Assembly (NCBI GenBank): GCA_002404055.1
Contig: DHIZ01000041.1
Coordinates: 13,600-63,237 of the forward strand
Direction of reading: 5' to 3'
Length of the DNA: 49,638 nucleotides
DNA from: Chloroflexi bacterium UBA4733
GTDB taxonomy: Bacteria; Chloroflexota; UBA4733
In this document: positions 1-7,717 of the stretch, piece by piece
Position numbering within the stretch: position 1 is the first letter of the stretch
How the letters are laid out: the number at the start of each line of letters is the position of its first letter
Notes under the pieces: generated by a model
Told to the model about the DNA's origin: nothing
Databases searched by the model: none
Seen by the model: only the letters and a program-made list of their open reading frames with translations
Program-made: the position numbers and the translations under genes

Positions 1-270
1 GAGATCGTCGTCAACAGCATCGACGCCGACGGCACCAAGGCGGGCTACGAGTTGCGCCTGACGCGCATGATCGCCGAAGCCGTGCCGGTGCCGGTGGTCG
101 CCAGCGGCGGCGCGGGCACGCTGGCCGACTTTTATGACGTGCTGACCCAGGGCAAGGCCGACGCAGCCCTGGCGGCCGGCGTGTTTCATTATGGTGAGAT
201 GACGGTGCCCGACGTGAAGCGCTCCCTGGAGGCGCGGGGCGTTGCCGTGCGAATGGACGGCACAGAATGA
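1..270 (+). CDS. hisF: Imidazole glycerol phosphate synthase subunit HisF (C-terminal part)
   Basis: Cyclase subunit of imidazole glycerol phosphate synthase. It uses ammonia from the HisH glutaminase to turn PRFAR into imidazole glycerol phosphate and AICAR, the fifth step of histidine synthesis in the cytoplasm. The gene is cut by the window edge and only the last 89 residues remain. The C-terminal half of the TIM barrel is clear: [11 protein letters not shown] carries the catalytic Asp, followed by the phosphate-binding ASGGAG loop and the [15 protein letters not shown] helix-strand. It ends in TGA and is followed by a hairpin repeat and then hisIE, so the two probably form one histidine operon. 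The family assignment is secure. Confidence 0.97.
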   Translation, partial: EIVVNSIDADGTKAGYELRLTRMIAEAVPVPVVASGGAGTLADFYDVLTQGKADAALAAGVFHYGEMTVPDVKRSLEARGVAVRMDGTE

Positions 271-288
271 CATCGTTGCGCGTCTCCC

Positions 289-379
289 GTAGGGGCAGGC
301 CCCCGTGCCTGCCCTGCTCGCCTTGCGACAACCGATCGTTGTTTGCGACCGGGCCAGGGCAGGCACGGGGGCCTACGGG
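289..379. repeat. Inverted repeat between hisF and hisIE
   Basis: Two perfectly complementary 19-nt arms (298-316 and 355-373) enclose a 38-nt loop. The outer bases (CCCGTAGG on the left, CCTACGGG on the right) pair again after a small bulge. The loop holds a further short palindrome around CGATCG (332-337). The right arm runs into GGGGGA (377-382), the only SD-like stretch upstream of hisIE, so the hairpin could hide or expose that ribosome site. It looks like a dispersed GC-rich repeat, not a terminator, because no T-run follows. Confidence 0.75.
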
Positions 380-402
380 GGACGCGCGTGGCGCAGATCG
401 TG

Positions 403-1056
403 ATGAACAACAAGATGTCGTGGCCTGAATTGCAGTGGCCCGATTCCGGTCTTTTGCCGGTGGTGGTGCAGCATCGCGTGACCGGGGAAGTGCTGCAGGT
501 GGCCTACGCCAATCGGGAGGCGTTGGCGCTGACGCAAGACACGGGGAAGGCCCACTTCTTCAGCCGCAGTCGCCAGGAGTTGTGGGAGAAGGGCAAGACC
601 TCCGGCAATAGTTATGCCGTCACGGCGGTGAGGCTCGATTGCGATGGTGATGCGCTCCTGTACGTCGTTGATCCGGCGGGACCTGCCTGCCACACGGGCG
701 AGCGTTCCTGCTTCTTCCGGACACTGGCGGACGGCCACGCTGAGCGTGTAGCAACGCCGCCGGCTCTGGCCGGCCAGGCTGGCGTGCTAATGGAAGTCTG
801 GCAGACGATCCAGAAACGTCAGCGCAGCATGCCGGAAGGTTCCTACGTGTCCTACTTGCTCCGCGAGGGAGTCGATAAGATAGGGAAGAAGATCGGTGAA
901 GAGGCGGCGGAGGTCATCATCGCCAGCAAGAACGGCGTCGCTGCCCGCACGTCCAGCGAGGTGGCCGATCTCTGGTTCCACTCGCTGGTGCTGCTTGCAG
1001 CGTGTGAGGTGACGCCTGATGAGGTTTTCGCCCAACTGGAAGGGCGAAAACGCTGA
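403..1056 (+). CDS. hisIE: Bifunctional phosphoribosyl-AMP cyclohydrolase / phosphoribosyl-ATP pyrophosphatase HisIE
   Basis: Steps two and three of histidine synthesis in one 217-aa chain. The N-terminal half is the HisI cyclohydrolase, with the [19 protein letters not shown] segment and the zinc-binding Cys of [11 protein letters not shown]. The C-terminal half is the HisE pyrophosphohydrolase, an all-alpha domain with [19 protein letters not shown] and the metal-binding acidic residues. The HisI-HisE fusion is common in bacteria and the length fits. The start is uncertain: ATG at 403 is chosen, GTG at 388 lies five bases after GGGGGA, and ATG at 415 is also possible. A TTG-initiated extension back to 343 would lie inside the inverted repeat and is unlikely. 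It follows hisF in the same direction. Confidence 0.95.
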   Translation: MNNKMSWPELQWPDSGLLPVVVQHRVTGEVLQVAYANREALALTQDTGKAHFFSRSRQELWEKGKTSGNSYAVTAVRLDCDGDALLYVVDPAGPACHTGERSCFFRTLADGHAERVATPPALAGQAGVLMEVWQTIQKRQRSMPEGSYVSYLLREGVDKIGKKIGEEAAEVIIASKNGVAARTSSEVADLWFHSLVLLAACEVTPDEVFAQLEGRKR

Positions 1057-1126
1057 GGGTACGACCGCAGCCCGGGTTGGACCGATGGCCTGTTTGATGG
1101 CCGCAAGAACGGAAAGCAAAGACCGC

Positions 1127-1933
1127 ATGGCAGAAAACGCATCCCCCACCGATCACTCGAGCCGCCTGCTGGAGTTGCTGCGCCGGGTTGGCCGCGAGGA
1201 ATCGGGGACCGTCGGTTTTGGCCGGCCGCGTCAGGGACCGGCGCGCCGTGCCGCGCTGGTGCTCGCGGCCGCGCTGCCTTCCGCGACGCCGGAATACTTG
1301 ACGGCGGCACGCGATGCCGGGGCCGATGCCGCCTTCGTGCCCGTGACAACCGACGTAGCTGCCGTGGCATCGACGGGCGACGGCGCCTCCTGGCCGGTCT
1401 GCGGCCTTGCCACCGTCACGCAGCGTGTCACACCGGCGGACCTCGACGTGTGGCAGGCCGCCGGGATCGACGCGGTAGCGTTGCAGCCCCGTGACGCGCT
1501 GGCCGCCTGCTTTTCGCCGCGCCGTCAGGGATTGCTGGCGCTACTGGATCAGCAGTTGCCCTTGGAAGGGCTGCGGGCTGCGGCTGCGCTGACCGTCGAC
1601 GCTTTCGTGTTGCAGGACACGCAGCAAGCGGGACGGCTCACCGGCGACGACTTGCTCTGGCTGACGCTGGCCGGCAGTCTGGTGCGCGGTCCGGCAATGT
1701 TGCTGTCCTCGCGGGTCGTGGCGGAGGACCTGGAGGCGCTGGTCGCCGTCGGCATCACCGGCATCGCCGTGCGCTTTGACGACGGTAGCGCGGTCGAGCA
1801 GGTGCGACAAACCCTGGCCGAGTTGCGTCGCGCCGTGGACAGCCTGGATCCGCACTTGTGGCAGGGGAGGCGCGAGCGTACCGGCCTCGGCCCGGTCACC
1901 ATTCCCTCCGGTATCCCGCTAGGTGAAGCATGA
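1127..1933 (+). CDS. Uncharacterised TIM-barrel-like protein in the his-nagB run
   Basis: A 268-aa protein that I do not recognise as a named family. Its sequence alternates hydrophobic strands (AALVLAAAL, AAFVPV, WPVCGLA, AVALQP, AFVLQD, PAMLLSS, GIAVRF) with Ala- and Leu-rich helices, the pattern of a small alpha/beta barrel. There is no signal peptide or membrane segment. The start at 1127 follows GGAAAG by about ten bases; an upstream in-frame ATG at 1019 would overlap hisIE by 38 bases and its product looks non-coding. The stop overlaps the nagB start (ATGA at 1930-1933), which suggests translational coupling and possibly a role in sugar phosphate or amino-sugar metabolism. That role is inference from context only. 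Confidence 0.7.
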   Translation: MAENASPTDHSSRLLELLRRVGREESGTVGFGRPRQGPARRAALVLAAALPSATPEYLTAARDAGADAAFVPVTTDVAAVASTGDGASWPVCGLATVTQRVTPADLDVWQAAGIDAVALQPRDALAACFSPRRQGLLALLDQQLPLEGLRAAAALTVDAFVLQDTQQAGRLTGDDLLWLTLAGSLVRGPAMLLSSRVVAEDLEALVAVGITGIAVRFDDGSAVEQVRQTLAELRRAVDSLDPHLWQGRRERTGLGPVTIPSGIPLGEA

Positions 1934-2703
1934 CCGATCGTAGCGCTGCGGAGCGCCGCTCCGCTCCCGCCTGCTTTGTTGCCACGTCGCCCGACGCCTT
2001 TGCCGGTGCGGTGGCGGAGCAGGTGAAGCGCCAGTTGCTGGCGCGGGCCGATAGCGTGCTGGCCTTGCCGACCGGCCAGACGCCAATCGGCCTGTATGCC
2101 GAGCTGGCGCGCCGTTGCCGTGAGGAAGAGATCAGCTTCGCGGAGGTGCGGACCTTCAACCTCGACGAGTTTGTCGGTCTGCCGACGGATCATCCGGCCA
2201 GCTTTGAGACCTACATGATGGAGCACCTCTTCTCGCACGTCGACATTGATCTGGCCAAGGTGCGTATCCCCAACGGCAACGCGCCCAACCTGGAGCAGGA
2301 GTGCCGGACGTACGAGCGGGAGATGGCGGCGGTGGGCGGGGTGGACCTCGCCATCGTCGGCATCGGCGCCAACGGTCACATCGCCTTCAATGAGCCGGGG
2401 ACTCCCTTTGATTCTCGGACGCGCGTCATCGAGTTGACAATCGCCAGCCGCGCCGCGCATGCTGCGGAGTTCGGGAGCGCTGAGCAGGTGCCGGAGCGGG
2501 CCATCACGATGGGCATCGGCACGATCCTGCAGGCGCGGCGCATCGTGTTATTGGCTTTAGGCTCCGATAAGGCGGAGATCGTCGCCCGCGCCATCGAAGG
2601 GCCGATCACCCGCGACGTTCCGGCCTCGGCCTTACAAACCCATCCCAACGTGCTGGTGATGCTGGACCGCGACGCTGCTGCGCGGTTGCACGTGCCACGT
2701 TGA
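1930..2703 (+). CDS. nagB: Glucosamine-6-phosphate deaminase
   Basis: Converts glucosamine 6-phosphate to fructose 6-phosphate and ammonia, linking amino-sugar breakdown to glycolysis. The 257-aa length is close to the family norm. The sugar-phosphate loop LALPTGQTP lies near residue 45. NLDEFVGL (about 77-84) carries the catalytic Asp, and GIGANGHIAFNEPG (about 144-157) carries the ring-opening His. The start codon overlaps the previous stop by four bases, so it is probably cotranslated with the unknown protein upstream. There is a gap of 86 bases before infC. No nagA or transporter for amino sugars is visible in the window. Confidence 0.95.
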   Translation: MTDRSAAERRSAPACFVATSPDAFAGAVAEQVKRQLLARADSVLALPTGQTPIGLYAELARRCREEEISFAEVRTFNLDEFVGLPTDHPASFETYMMEHLFSHVDIDLAKVRIPNGNAPNLEQECRTYEREMAAVGGVDLAIVGIGANGHIAFNEPGTPFDSRTRVIELTIASRAAHAAEFGSAEQVPERAITMGIGTILQARRIVLLALGSDKAEIVARAIEGPITRDVPASALQTHPNVLVMLDRDAAARLHVPR

Positions 2704-2773
2704 CCCACTGGCCCGCCACATGCTAGCGTTTAGGTCCACGCAGCCAGCATCTGCGTAGTAACAGCTTCGCTTC

Positions 2774-2781
2774 AAGAGGAG
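2774..2781 (+). promoter_or_regulatory. Strong ribosome binding site that fixes the AUC start of infC
   Basis: AAGAGGAG lies eight bases before the codon ATC at 2790. In this frame there is no ATG, GTG or TTG between the stop at 2724 and the GTG at 2835, and the residues encoded from 2790 (ARDIRVNEKIRARDVR) match the normal IF3 N terminus. The site therefore points to ATC as the initiator. Confidence 0.75.
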
Positions 2782-2789
2782 TCACCAAC

Positions 2790-3578
2790 ATCGCACGAGA
2801 TATTCGTGTCAACGAAAAGATCCGGGCCAGGGACGTGCGCGTCATTGGCGAAGATGGCCGCGAGCAGTTAGGCGTGTTCACCCTATTCGCCGCGCTCAAC
2901 ATAGCGCGCGAGCGTGGTTTGGACCTCGTTGAGGTCGCACCCAACTCCGTGCCGCCGGTCTGCCGGTTGATGGACTATGGTCGCTACAAATACGAGCAAC
3001 AGAAGAAGGATCAAGAGGCGCATCGGGCCCAGCGCACGAACGACCTGAAGGAAGTGCGCATGGCCCCCGTCATTGACGACCACGACATCGAGACGAAGAC
3101 CAACATGATCCGTCGCTTTGTCGAAGAGGGAGACAAGGTCAAGGTCACGATCCAGTTCCGCGGAGCCCAGATGCGGCACCAGGAAATTGGCCGTGACGTG
3201 CTGGAGCGGATTCTCACCATTCTGCGCGGCGTTGCCGTGCTGGAACGGCCGATCATCATGGAAGGTCGCAACATGAGCATGTTCGTCGGCGCCCAGGCCA
3301 ACCGGCAGCCGGCGCCGGCGCCCGGCGATGACAATACGGCACCGACGCCGGCTTTGCGTCCCGTCGCGGTTCCTCCGGCTAACCGCTTCGGCACGCCGAG
3401 CGGCCCGGGCGACAACGGCGGTTCACTGCCGCCACGCCCAATGGGAGCCAGTGGCCCGCGTCCCGGCGGCGCTGGAAACGCACGGCCGGCCAACGACGCC
3501 GCGCGGCCAGCGAACCCGGCTGCCCCCGCCAGCCCGCCGCGCCCACAATCAGTGGATGGCAACCGGCCTCCTTCCTGA
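2790..3578 (+). CDS. infC: Translation initiation factor IF-3 with AUC start and long Pro/Ala-rich tail
   Basis: IF-3 binds the 30S subunit, keeps it apart from 50S and checks the start codon and initiator tRNA. The N domain (about residues 2-75, with VNEKIRARDVRVIGEDGREQLG and VPPVCRLMDYGRYKYEQ) and the C domain (about 85-170, with LKEVRMAP, TKTNMIRRFVEEGDKVKVTIQFRG) are complete. The start is read as ATC at 2790, eight bases after AAGAGGAG; a GTG start at 2835 would remove 15 conserved residues. A rare start codon on infC is a known self-regulation device, because IF-3 itself rejects non-AUG starts. About 90 extra residues rich in Pro, Ala, Gly and Asn follow the C domain and are probably disordered. 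The usual neighbours rpmI and rplT are not downstream. Confidence 0.93.
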   Translation: MARDIRVNEKIRARDVRVIGEDGREQLGVFTLFAALNIARERGLDLVEVAPNSVPPVCRLMDYGRYKYEQQKKDQEAHRAQRTNDLKEVRMAPVIDDHDIETKTNMIRRFVEEGDKVKVTIQFRGAQMRHQEIGRDVLERILTILRGVAVLERPIIMEGRNMSMFVGAQANRQPAPAPGDDNTAPTPALRPVAVPPANRFGTPSGPGDNGGSLPPRPMGASGPRPGGAGNARPANDAARPANPAAPASPPRPQSVDGNRPPS

Positions 3579-3625
3579 GCGCCTGGTCCCAGGGAGCCGT
3601 TCCCAGCAGCGGATGCACGACAACG

Positions 3626-6172
3626 ATGCCGCGCTCAAGTACTCGCGTCAAGCGACCGTTGGTTGCCGTGCTGGTGGACCGTGCGCTCTTTGCCGACGAG
3701 GATGAGGCCCGCCGTTGGGTGATGGCCGGGCAGGTGCTGGTCGACGACCGGGTCGTGGATAAGCCGGGCACACCCGTCGCCCCAGACGCCGCCATTCGCA
3801 TCCGTGGCCGCCAGCGCTATGCCGGCCGGGGCGGCTACAAATTGGCGACGGCACTGGAATTCTTCCAGGCACCGGTGGTTGGCCGGATCGCCCTGGATTG
3901 CGGCGCGTCGACGGGGGGCTTCACGGACTGTTTGCTGCAACACGGCGCCGTGCTCGTCTACGCTGTGGAAGCAGGCTACGGGCAACTCCTGGGAAGTCTT
4001 CGCGCCAATCCGCGCGTTCGCAACCTGGAACGCACGAACCTGGGCGACCTCACGGCAGCCGTTCTCGATCCGCTGCCGGCACTCGTGACGTTAGACCTGT
4101 CGTACCTCTCGTTGACTGCGGCGTTGCCCCAGGTGGCGCCGTTGCTGGCGCCCCTTGGCGATGTGCTTGCCCTGTTCAAGCCGCTCTTCGAGGTCGCCAA
4201 CGCCACAGCACGCCGGACCGGTGCGGTGGACGACCCAGACCTGGTCGTCGCCGCGTTGGTCCGGGTGCTCAATGCCGGCCGCTCCGCCGGTCTGCATCCC
4301 CGTGGCGCCGTGAAACTGGCGCTCCGGCCCCGCCACGGCGTCCACGAGTACGTGCTGCATTTCTCGCGGACCGGGGGCGAACGACCCTGGCGTGGTGATC
4401 AGGCCACGCTGGAGGCACTCGTGCGGGGCGACGGTGTGGGGCGAGAGGATGCGGAAGGGGATGGTCCACCTACGGGAGCCCACCAAGGGCCATCCCCGGC
4501 GTTATCCTTCACCCCGTACACTACGGACACCCAAGCTCCACCAATTGAATATCGAGCGGAGAGGAACCACCCGATGTCCCATACTTCTGAGACAACGATT
4601 AACGCGCTGCTGGAGACCGCTCCGGCACATCCCGTGGCACTCGAGCAGATGGCGATACGCCTGCACCCGAGCGACGATGTCGTCATCGCCAAGCAGACCC
4701 TGGCGCCGGGGACGCGGCTGCGCTGGCAGGGCGACCTGCTCCACGTCCGTCGCCCGGTGCCCGCCGGCCACAAGGTGGCGTTGCGCAATATCGCCGAAGG
4801 GGAGCCGGTGCGCCGCTACGGCCAGATCATCGGTTTCGCCACGCAGGCCATTGCGCCCGGCGACCACGTCCACACGCAGAACCTGGGTGTGCGTGAGTTC
4901 GCGCGTGACTATGCGTTCGGCGTCGATGCGGGGGCGGCCCAGGTGCTGCCGGCCACCGACCGCCGCACCTTTGAGGGCTACGTCCGGGCGGATGGCCGCG
5001 TTGGGACGCGCAACTATATCGCCGTGATTCCCTCCGTAAACTGCAGCTCCGGCGTGGTGCGCCACATCATGGAGCACTTCGACAGCGATGCCCTGCACGC
5101 CTATCCCCACGTTGACGGCGTGATTGGCCTCACCCACAAGAGCGGCTGCGGCTCGCGCTACGCCAGCCGGGAGATATTATTGCTGCAGCGCACGTTGGCC
5201 GGCTTCGCCCACCATCCCTGCGTCGCTGCCGCCGTGATCGTCGGCCTGGGTTGCGAGATCAACCAGGTGACCGACCTCGTGCAGAACACCGGCTTGCTGG
5301 CGGCAGCCGGCCACGGCCCGATCCCCCTGTTGGTGATCCAGGACGTGGGCGGCTCGCGGCAGACGATTGAGGCCGGTATCCGGGCCGTCGAGGCACTGCT
5401 GCCGGAAGCGGAAAAGTGCCGGCGCACGACGGTACCGGTGAGCGAACTGACGCTCGCCCTGCAGTGCGGCGGCAGCGACGGCTGGTCGGGCGTAACTGCC
5501 AACCCGGCGCTCGGTTACGCCGCCGACCTGATCGTGCGCCAGGGCGGCACGGTGGCCCTGGGCGAAACGACGGAGGTCTACGGGGCCGAGCACATGCTCA
5601 CCCGGCGGGCCAGCTCGCGCGCCGTTGGCGAGAAGCTGGTGGAACGCATCCGCTGGTGGGAGGACTACACCGCCCGCAACGACTTCGAGATCGACAACAA
5701 CCCGTCGCCGGGCAACAAGGCCGGCGGTTTGACCACCATCTACGAGAAATCGCTGGGCGCTATCGCCAAGGGCGGCACCACGCCGCTCAACGGCGTCTAC
5801 GAGTACGCCGAGCCGATCACCACCCGCGGCTTCGTCCACATCGACACCCCCGGCTACGACCCGGTATCGGTGACCGGCCAGGTGGCCAGCGGCTGCAACA
5901 TCGTCGCCTTCACCACCGGCCGCGGCTCCGTCTTCGGCTTCAAGCCGGCGCCTTCGATCAAGATCGCCACCAACGCCACCCTTTATGAGCACATGGTCGA
6001 GGACATGGACATCAACGCCGGCCGCATCCTGGACGGCGTGCCGGTGGAGCAGGTTGGCCGCGAGATCTTCGAGGAACTGCTGGCCGTCGCCTCCGGCAAG
6101 CCGAGCAAGAGCGAACGCAACGGCATGGGCGACGAAGAGTTCAACCCCTGGATTTTGGGCGCTGTGTTGTAA
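3626..6172 (+). CDS. TlyA-type rRNA methyltransferase read in frame into altronate dehydratase
   Basis: One 848-codon open frame holds two unrelated proteins. Residues about 10-60 are an S4 RNA-binding domain. Residues about 64-280 are a FtsJ/TlyA 2'-O-ribose methyltransferase of the hemolysin TlyA family, which modifies rRNA. The SAM loop is DCGASTGGFTDC (about 91-102), and the K-D-K catalytic residues are in GGYKL (72), LDLSY (157) and FKPLFE (185). TlyA proteins normally end near this point, but here about 40 low-complexity residues with no stop lead into a full UxaA from Met 317 (4574). Since that Met has its own SD, either a stop was lost, a frameshift hides it, or the fusion is real. 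Start at ATG 3626 has no strong SD. Confidence 0.75.
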   Translation: MPRSSTRVKRPLVAVLVDRALFADEDEARRWVMAGQVLVDDRVVDKPGTPVAPDAAIRIRGRQRYAGRGGYKLATALEFFQAPVVGRIALDCGASTGGFTDCLLQHGAVLVYAVEAGYGQLLGSLRANPRVRNLERTNLGDLTAAVLDPLPALVTLDLSYLSLTAALPQVAPLLAPLGDVLALFKPLFEVANATARRTGAVDDPDLVVAALVRVLNAGRSAGLHPRGAVKLALRPRHGVHEYVLHFSRTGGERPWRGDQATLEALVRGDGVGREDAEGDGPPTGAHQGPSPALSFTPYTTDTQAPPIEYRAERNHPMSHTSETTINALLETAPAHPVALEQMAIRLHPSDDVVIAKQTLAPGTRLRWQGDLLHVRRPVPAGHKVALRNIAEGEPVRRYGQIIGFATQAIAPGDHVHTQNLGVREFARDYAFGVDAGAAQVLPATDRRTFEGYVRADGRVGTRNYIAVIPSVNCSSGVVRHIMEHFDSDALHAYPHVDGVIGLTHKSGCGSRYASREILLLQRTLAGFAHHPCVAAAVIVGLGCEINQVTDLVQNTGLLAAAGHGPIPLLVIQDVGGSRQTIEAGIRAVEALLPEAEKCRRTTVPVSELTLALQCGGSDGWSGVTANPALGYAADLIVRQGGTVALGETTEVYGAEHMLTRRASSRAVGEKLVERIRWWEDYTARNDFEIDNNPSPGNKAGGLTTIYEKSLGAIAKGGTTPLNGVYEYAEPITTRGFVHIDTPGYDPVSVTGQVASGCNIVAFTTGRGSVFGFKPAPSIKIATNATLYEHMVEDMDINAGRILDGVPVEQVGREIFEELLAVASGKPSKSERNGMGDEEFNPWILGAVL
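4574..6172 (+). CDS. uxaA: Altronate dehydratase (UxaA family), probable independent start
   Basis: Removes water from D-altronate to give 2-keto-3-deoxygluconate, a step in galacturonate use. The 532-aa length fits the family (about 500). Residues about 22-105 form the N-terminal SAF domain. The main D-galactarate dehydratase/altronate hydrolase domain follows, with RVGTRNYIAVIPSVNCS, LTHKSGCGSRYAS, LQCGGSDGWSGVTANPALG and a C-terminal EFNPWILGAVL typical of UxaA. The chosen start follows GGAGAGGAA by about eight bases. The same frame stays open upstream into tlyA. A related aldarate or other sugar-acid dehydratase activity is possible, since family members vary in substrate and no uxaB or uxaC lies nearby. 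Confidence 0.9.
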   Translation: MSHTSETTINALLETAPAHPVALEQMAIRLHPSDDVVIAKQTLAPGTRLRWQGDLLHVRRPVPAGHKVALRNIAEGEPVRRYGQIIGFATQAIAPGDHVHTQNLGVREFARDYAFGVDAGAAQVLPATDRRTFEGYVRADGRVGTRNYIAVIPSVNCSSGVVRHIMEHFDSDALHAYPHVDGVIGLTHKSGCGSRYASREILLLQRTLAGFAHHPCVAAAVIVGLGCEINQVTDLVQNTGLLAAAGHGPIPLLVIQDVGGSRQTIEAGIRAVEALLPEAEKCRRTTVPVSELTLALQCGGSDGWSGVTANPALGYAADLIVRQGGTVALGETTEVYGAEHMLTRRASSRAVGEKLVERIRWWEDYTARNDFEIDNNPSPGNKAGGLTTIYEKSLGAIAKGGTTPLNGVYEYAEPITTRGFVHIDTPGYDPVSVTGQVASGCNIVAFTTGRGSVFGFKPAPSIKIATNATLYEHMVEDMDINAGRILDGVPVEQVGREIFEELLAVASGKPSKSERNGMGDEEFNPWILGAVL

Positions 6173-6188
6173 CCGGCAGCGCCGCTCC

Positions 6189-7520
6189 CTACGGCACCGG
6201 CGCGTAGTCGATGGCCATGGCGTAGGCCGGCAACCAGCCGCGCTCCTTGAGTAGGTCGCCGCCGTTCGCCACGGTCACCTGTCCCGCGTTGGCCCAGGGC
6301 TCGTTGACCTTCCAGAGTTGCAGGGCGGCCCGCTGGCAACGCACCACCAGCACGTTTCCCTCGTTGGTGACGGCGCTGGTGGGGAGTCCGTAGCGATCCA
6401 ACCAGTCCGGCGTCGCATAGTAAAAGGCCTGGAGCGCGCTGTTGCCATCCAGGAAGGCCAGGCGCCGGGCCATGACCTGGTTCCAACTCAGGCCGGCATC
6501 GGCGCTGTTGTCGGCGGCCGGCGGGATCTGGCGATTGCTCTGCAGCCAGCCGTCGTCGCCGTTGTCGTGCAAGAGGTCGAGCACGTTGAGGTAATAGAAG
6601 CGCTGATCGGTCGGGTGCCACTGCAAGACGGCCTTCTGGAAGGCTTGCACGGTGAAGCCGGACAGCGTAAAGCGATCGGCAATCGGATAGCCCAGCGCCG
6701 CCACACCACCCAGGCCGGCAAATTGCTGCCAGATCGGCACCTGCCCATCGTCCGTGACAATGTAGCCGGTGATGCCGGCCCCGCCAGAGCCGTTGGCCTC
6801 CTTGAAGAAGTGGCCGTGCGGGATGTTGTAATCAAGGCGATTGCCTTCCGTGGAGCTAGCGATGGCCGACGGCGGCGTGAGACGCCGCGATTGGACGATC
6901 GGCGGCAGGGCTGGCGCCAGGGCCGTCAGCACGTTCTGCGACGTATACCAGCGACCGGGCTGCGGCACGCCGCCCCAGTCACTGACCTCCGCGAAACTGA
7001 TCGGCACTGCCTGCGTCAGGTGATCGGTGGGCGAACTCTGCTCCACGACGAAGTGCAGATGCGGCCCGCTTGTCCAGCCGGTGTCGCCGCTCAGGGCGAT
7101 GGGCTGACCCTGCTGCACCTGCTGCCCGACCTGTACCAGCGTCCCGTGATACATCAGGTGTAGGTAGAGCGCCTGCGTGCCGTCGCCATGATCGATCACC
7201 ACGTAGTTGGCGTCACTGGCATAGGCCACGTTGAAGCCGCCGACGTTGGAATCGCTCTTCACCATCGTCACAGTGCCGGAACGTGCCGCCAGCAGCAGCG
7301 TGCCGGGCCGCATCGGGAAGTCAAAGGCATAGGCCTCCTTACCCTGATGGTCGGCCACGCTGTTATTGCCCTGGATGCACTCGTAATAGGCGCCGGGCTG
7401 CCAGGGCAACAGATACGGCGTCTCGGCTGCCTGAACTGGCAGGGCGGCGGGCAGCAGCGAAGCGAGTATTGTCACCAGGGCAGCAAAGAGTTGAGCCAGT
7501 CGACGCACGATGCCGTCCAT
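6189..7520 (-). CDS. Secreted M23-family peptidase with C-terminal repeat module
   Basis: Probably a zinc peptidase or lysostaphin-like (LytM) cell-wall enzyme outside the cytoplasmic membrane. The start at ATG 7520 gives a 443-aa protein with a clear signal peptide (positive MDGIVRRL, hydrophobic core, cleavage near PVQA-AET); an in-frame TTG at 7565 would add 15 residues. The M23 domain spans about residues 45-175, with the first zinc-motif region GKEAYAFDFPM, VVIDHGDG, and the HxH motif in SGPHLHFVV. The C-terminal half has a module with GYPIADRFTLSGFTVQAFQK, of a kind often seen in secreted proteins of this phylum and possibly a binding region. It ends 16 bases from uxaA, tail to tail. 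Confidence 0.88.
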   Translation of the reverse strand: MDGIVRRLAQLFAALVTILASLLPAALPVQAAETPYLLPWQPGAYYECIQGNNSVADHQGKEAYAFDFPMRPGTLLLAARSGTVTMVKSDSNVGGFNVAYASDANYVVIDHGDGTQALYLHLMYHGTLVQVGQQVQQGQPIALSGDTGWTSGPHLHFVVEQSSPTDHLTQAVPISFAEVSDWGGVPQPGRWYTSQNVLTALAPALPPIVQSRRLTPPSAIASSTEGNRLDYNIPHGHFFKEANGSGGAGITGYIVTDDGQVPIWQQFAGLGGVAALGYPIADRFTLSGFTVQAFQKAVLQWHPTDQRFYYLNVLDLLHDNGDDGWLQSNRQIPPAADNSADAGLSWNQVMARRLAFLDGNSALQAFYYATPDWLDRYGLPTSAVTNEGNVLVVRCQRAALQLWKVNEPWANAGQVTVANGGDLLKERGWLPAYAMAIDYAPVP

Positions 7521-7594
7521 CCCCGGAGCGACGGAAAGGTTCGTCGTGTCGCTCACGCTATTCAAACGAGCGTCGTGCCGTTGCGCAACGCGGG

Positions 7595-7717
7595 GGACCT
7601 CACCCGGCCTCGCTTCGCTCGTCCACCCTCTCCTGGACGGAGAGGGAACTCGGAGCAGATCGTCCCAACCCTCTCCGTCCAGGAGAGGGTGCGAGCCTCA
7701 GCGAGCGGGTGAGGTCC
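7595..7717. repeat. Long inverted repeat between two minus-strand genes
   Basis: Left arm 7595-7646 and right arm 7669-7717 are near-perfect reverse complements. GGACCTCACCC pairs with GGGTGAGGTCC at the outside and the inner CCCTCTCCTGGACGGAGAGGG block is mirrored exactly. A 22-base spacer lies between. The inner block is itself nearly palindromic. The right arm touches the TAG stop of the lipoprotein gene at 7717-7719, so the repeat forms the end of that transcript and could act as a terminator or a stability hairpin. No transposase or target duplication is visible. Confidence 0.8.
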
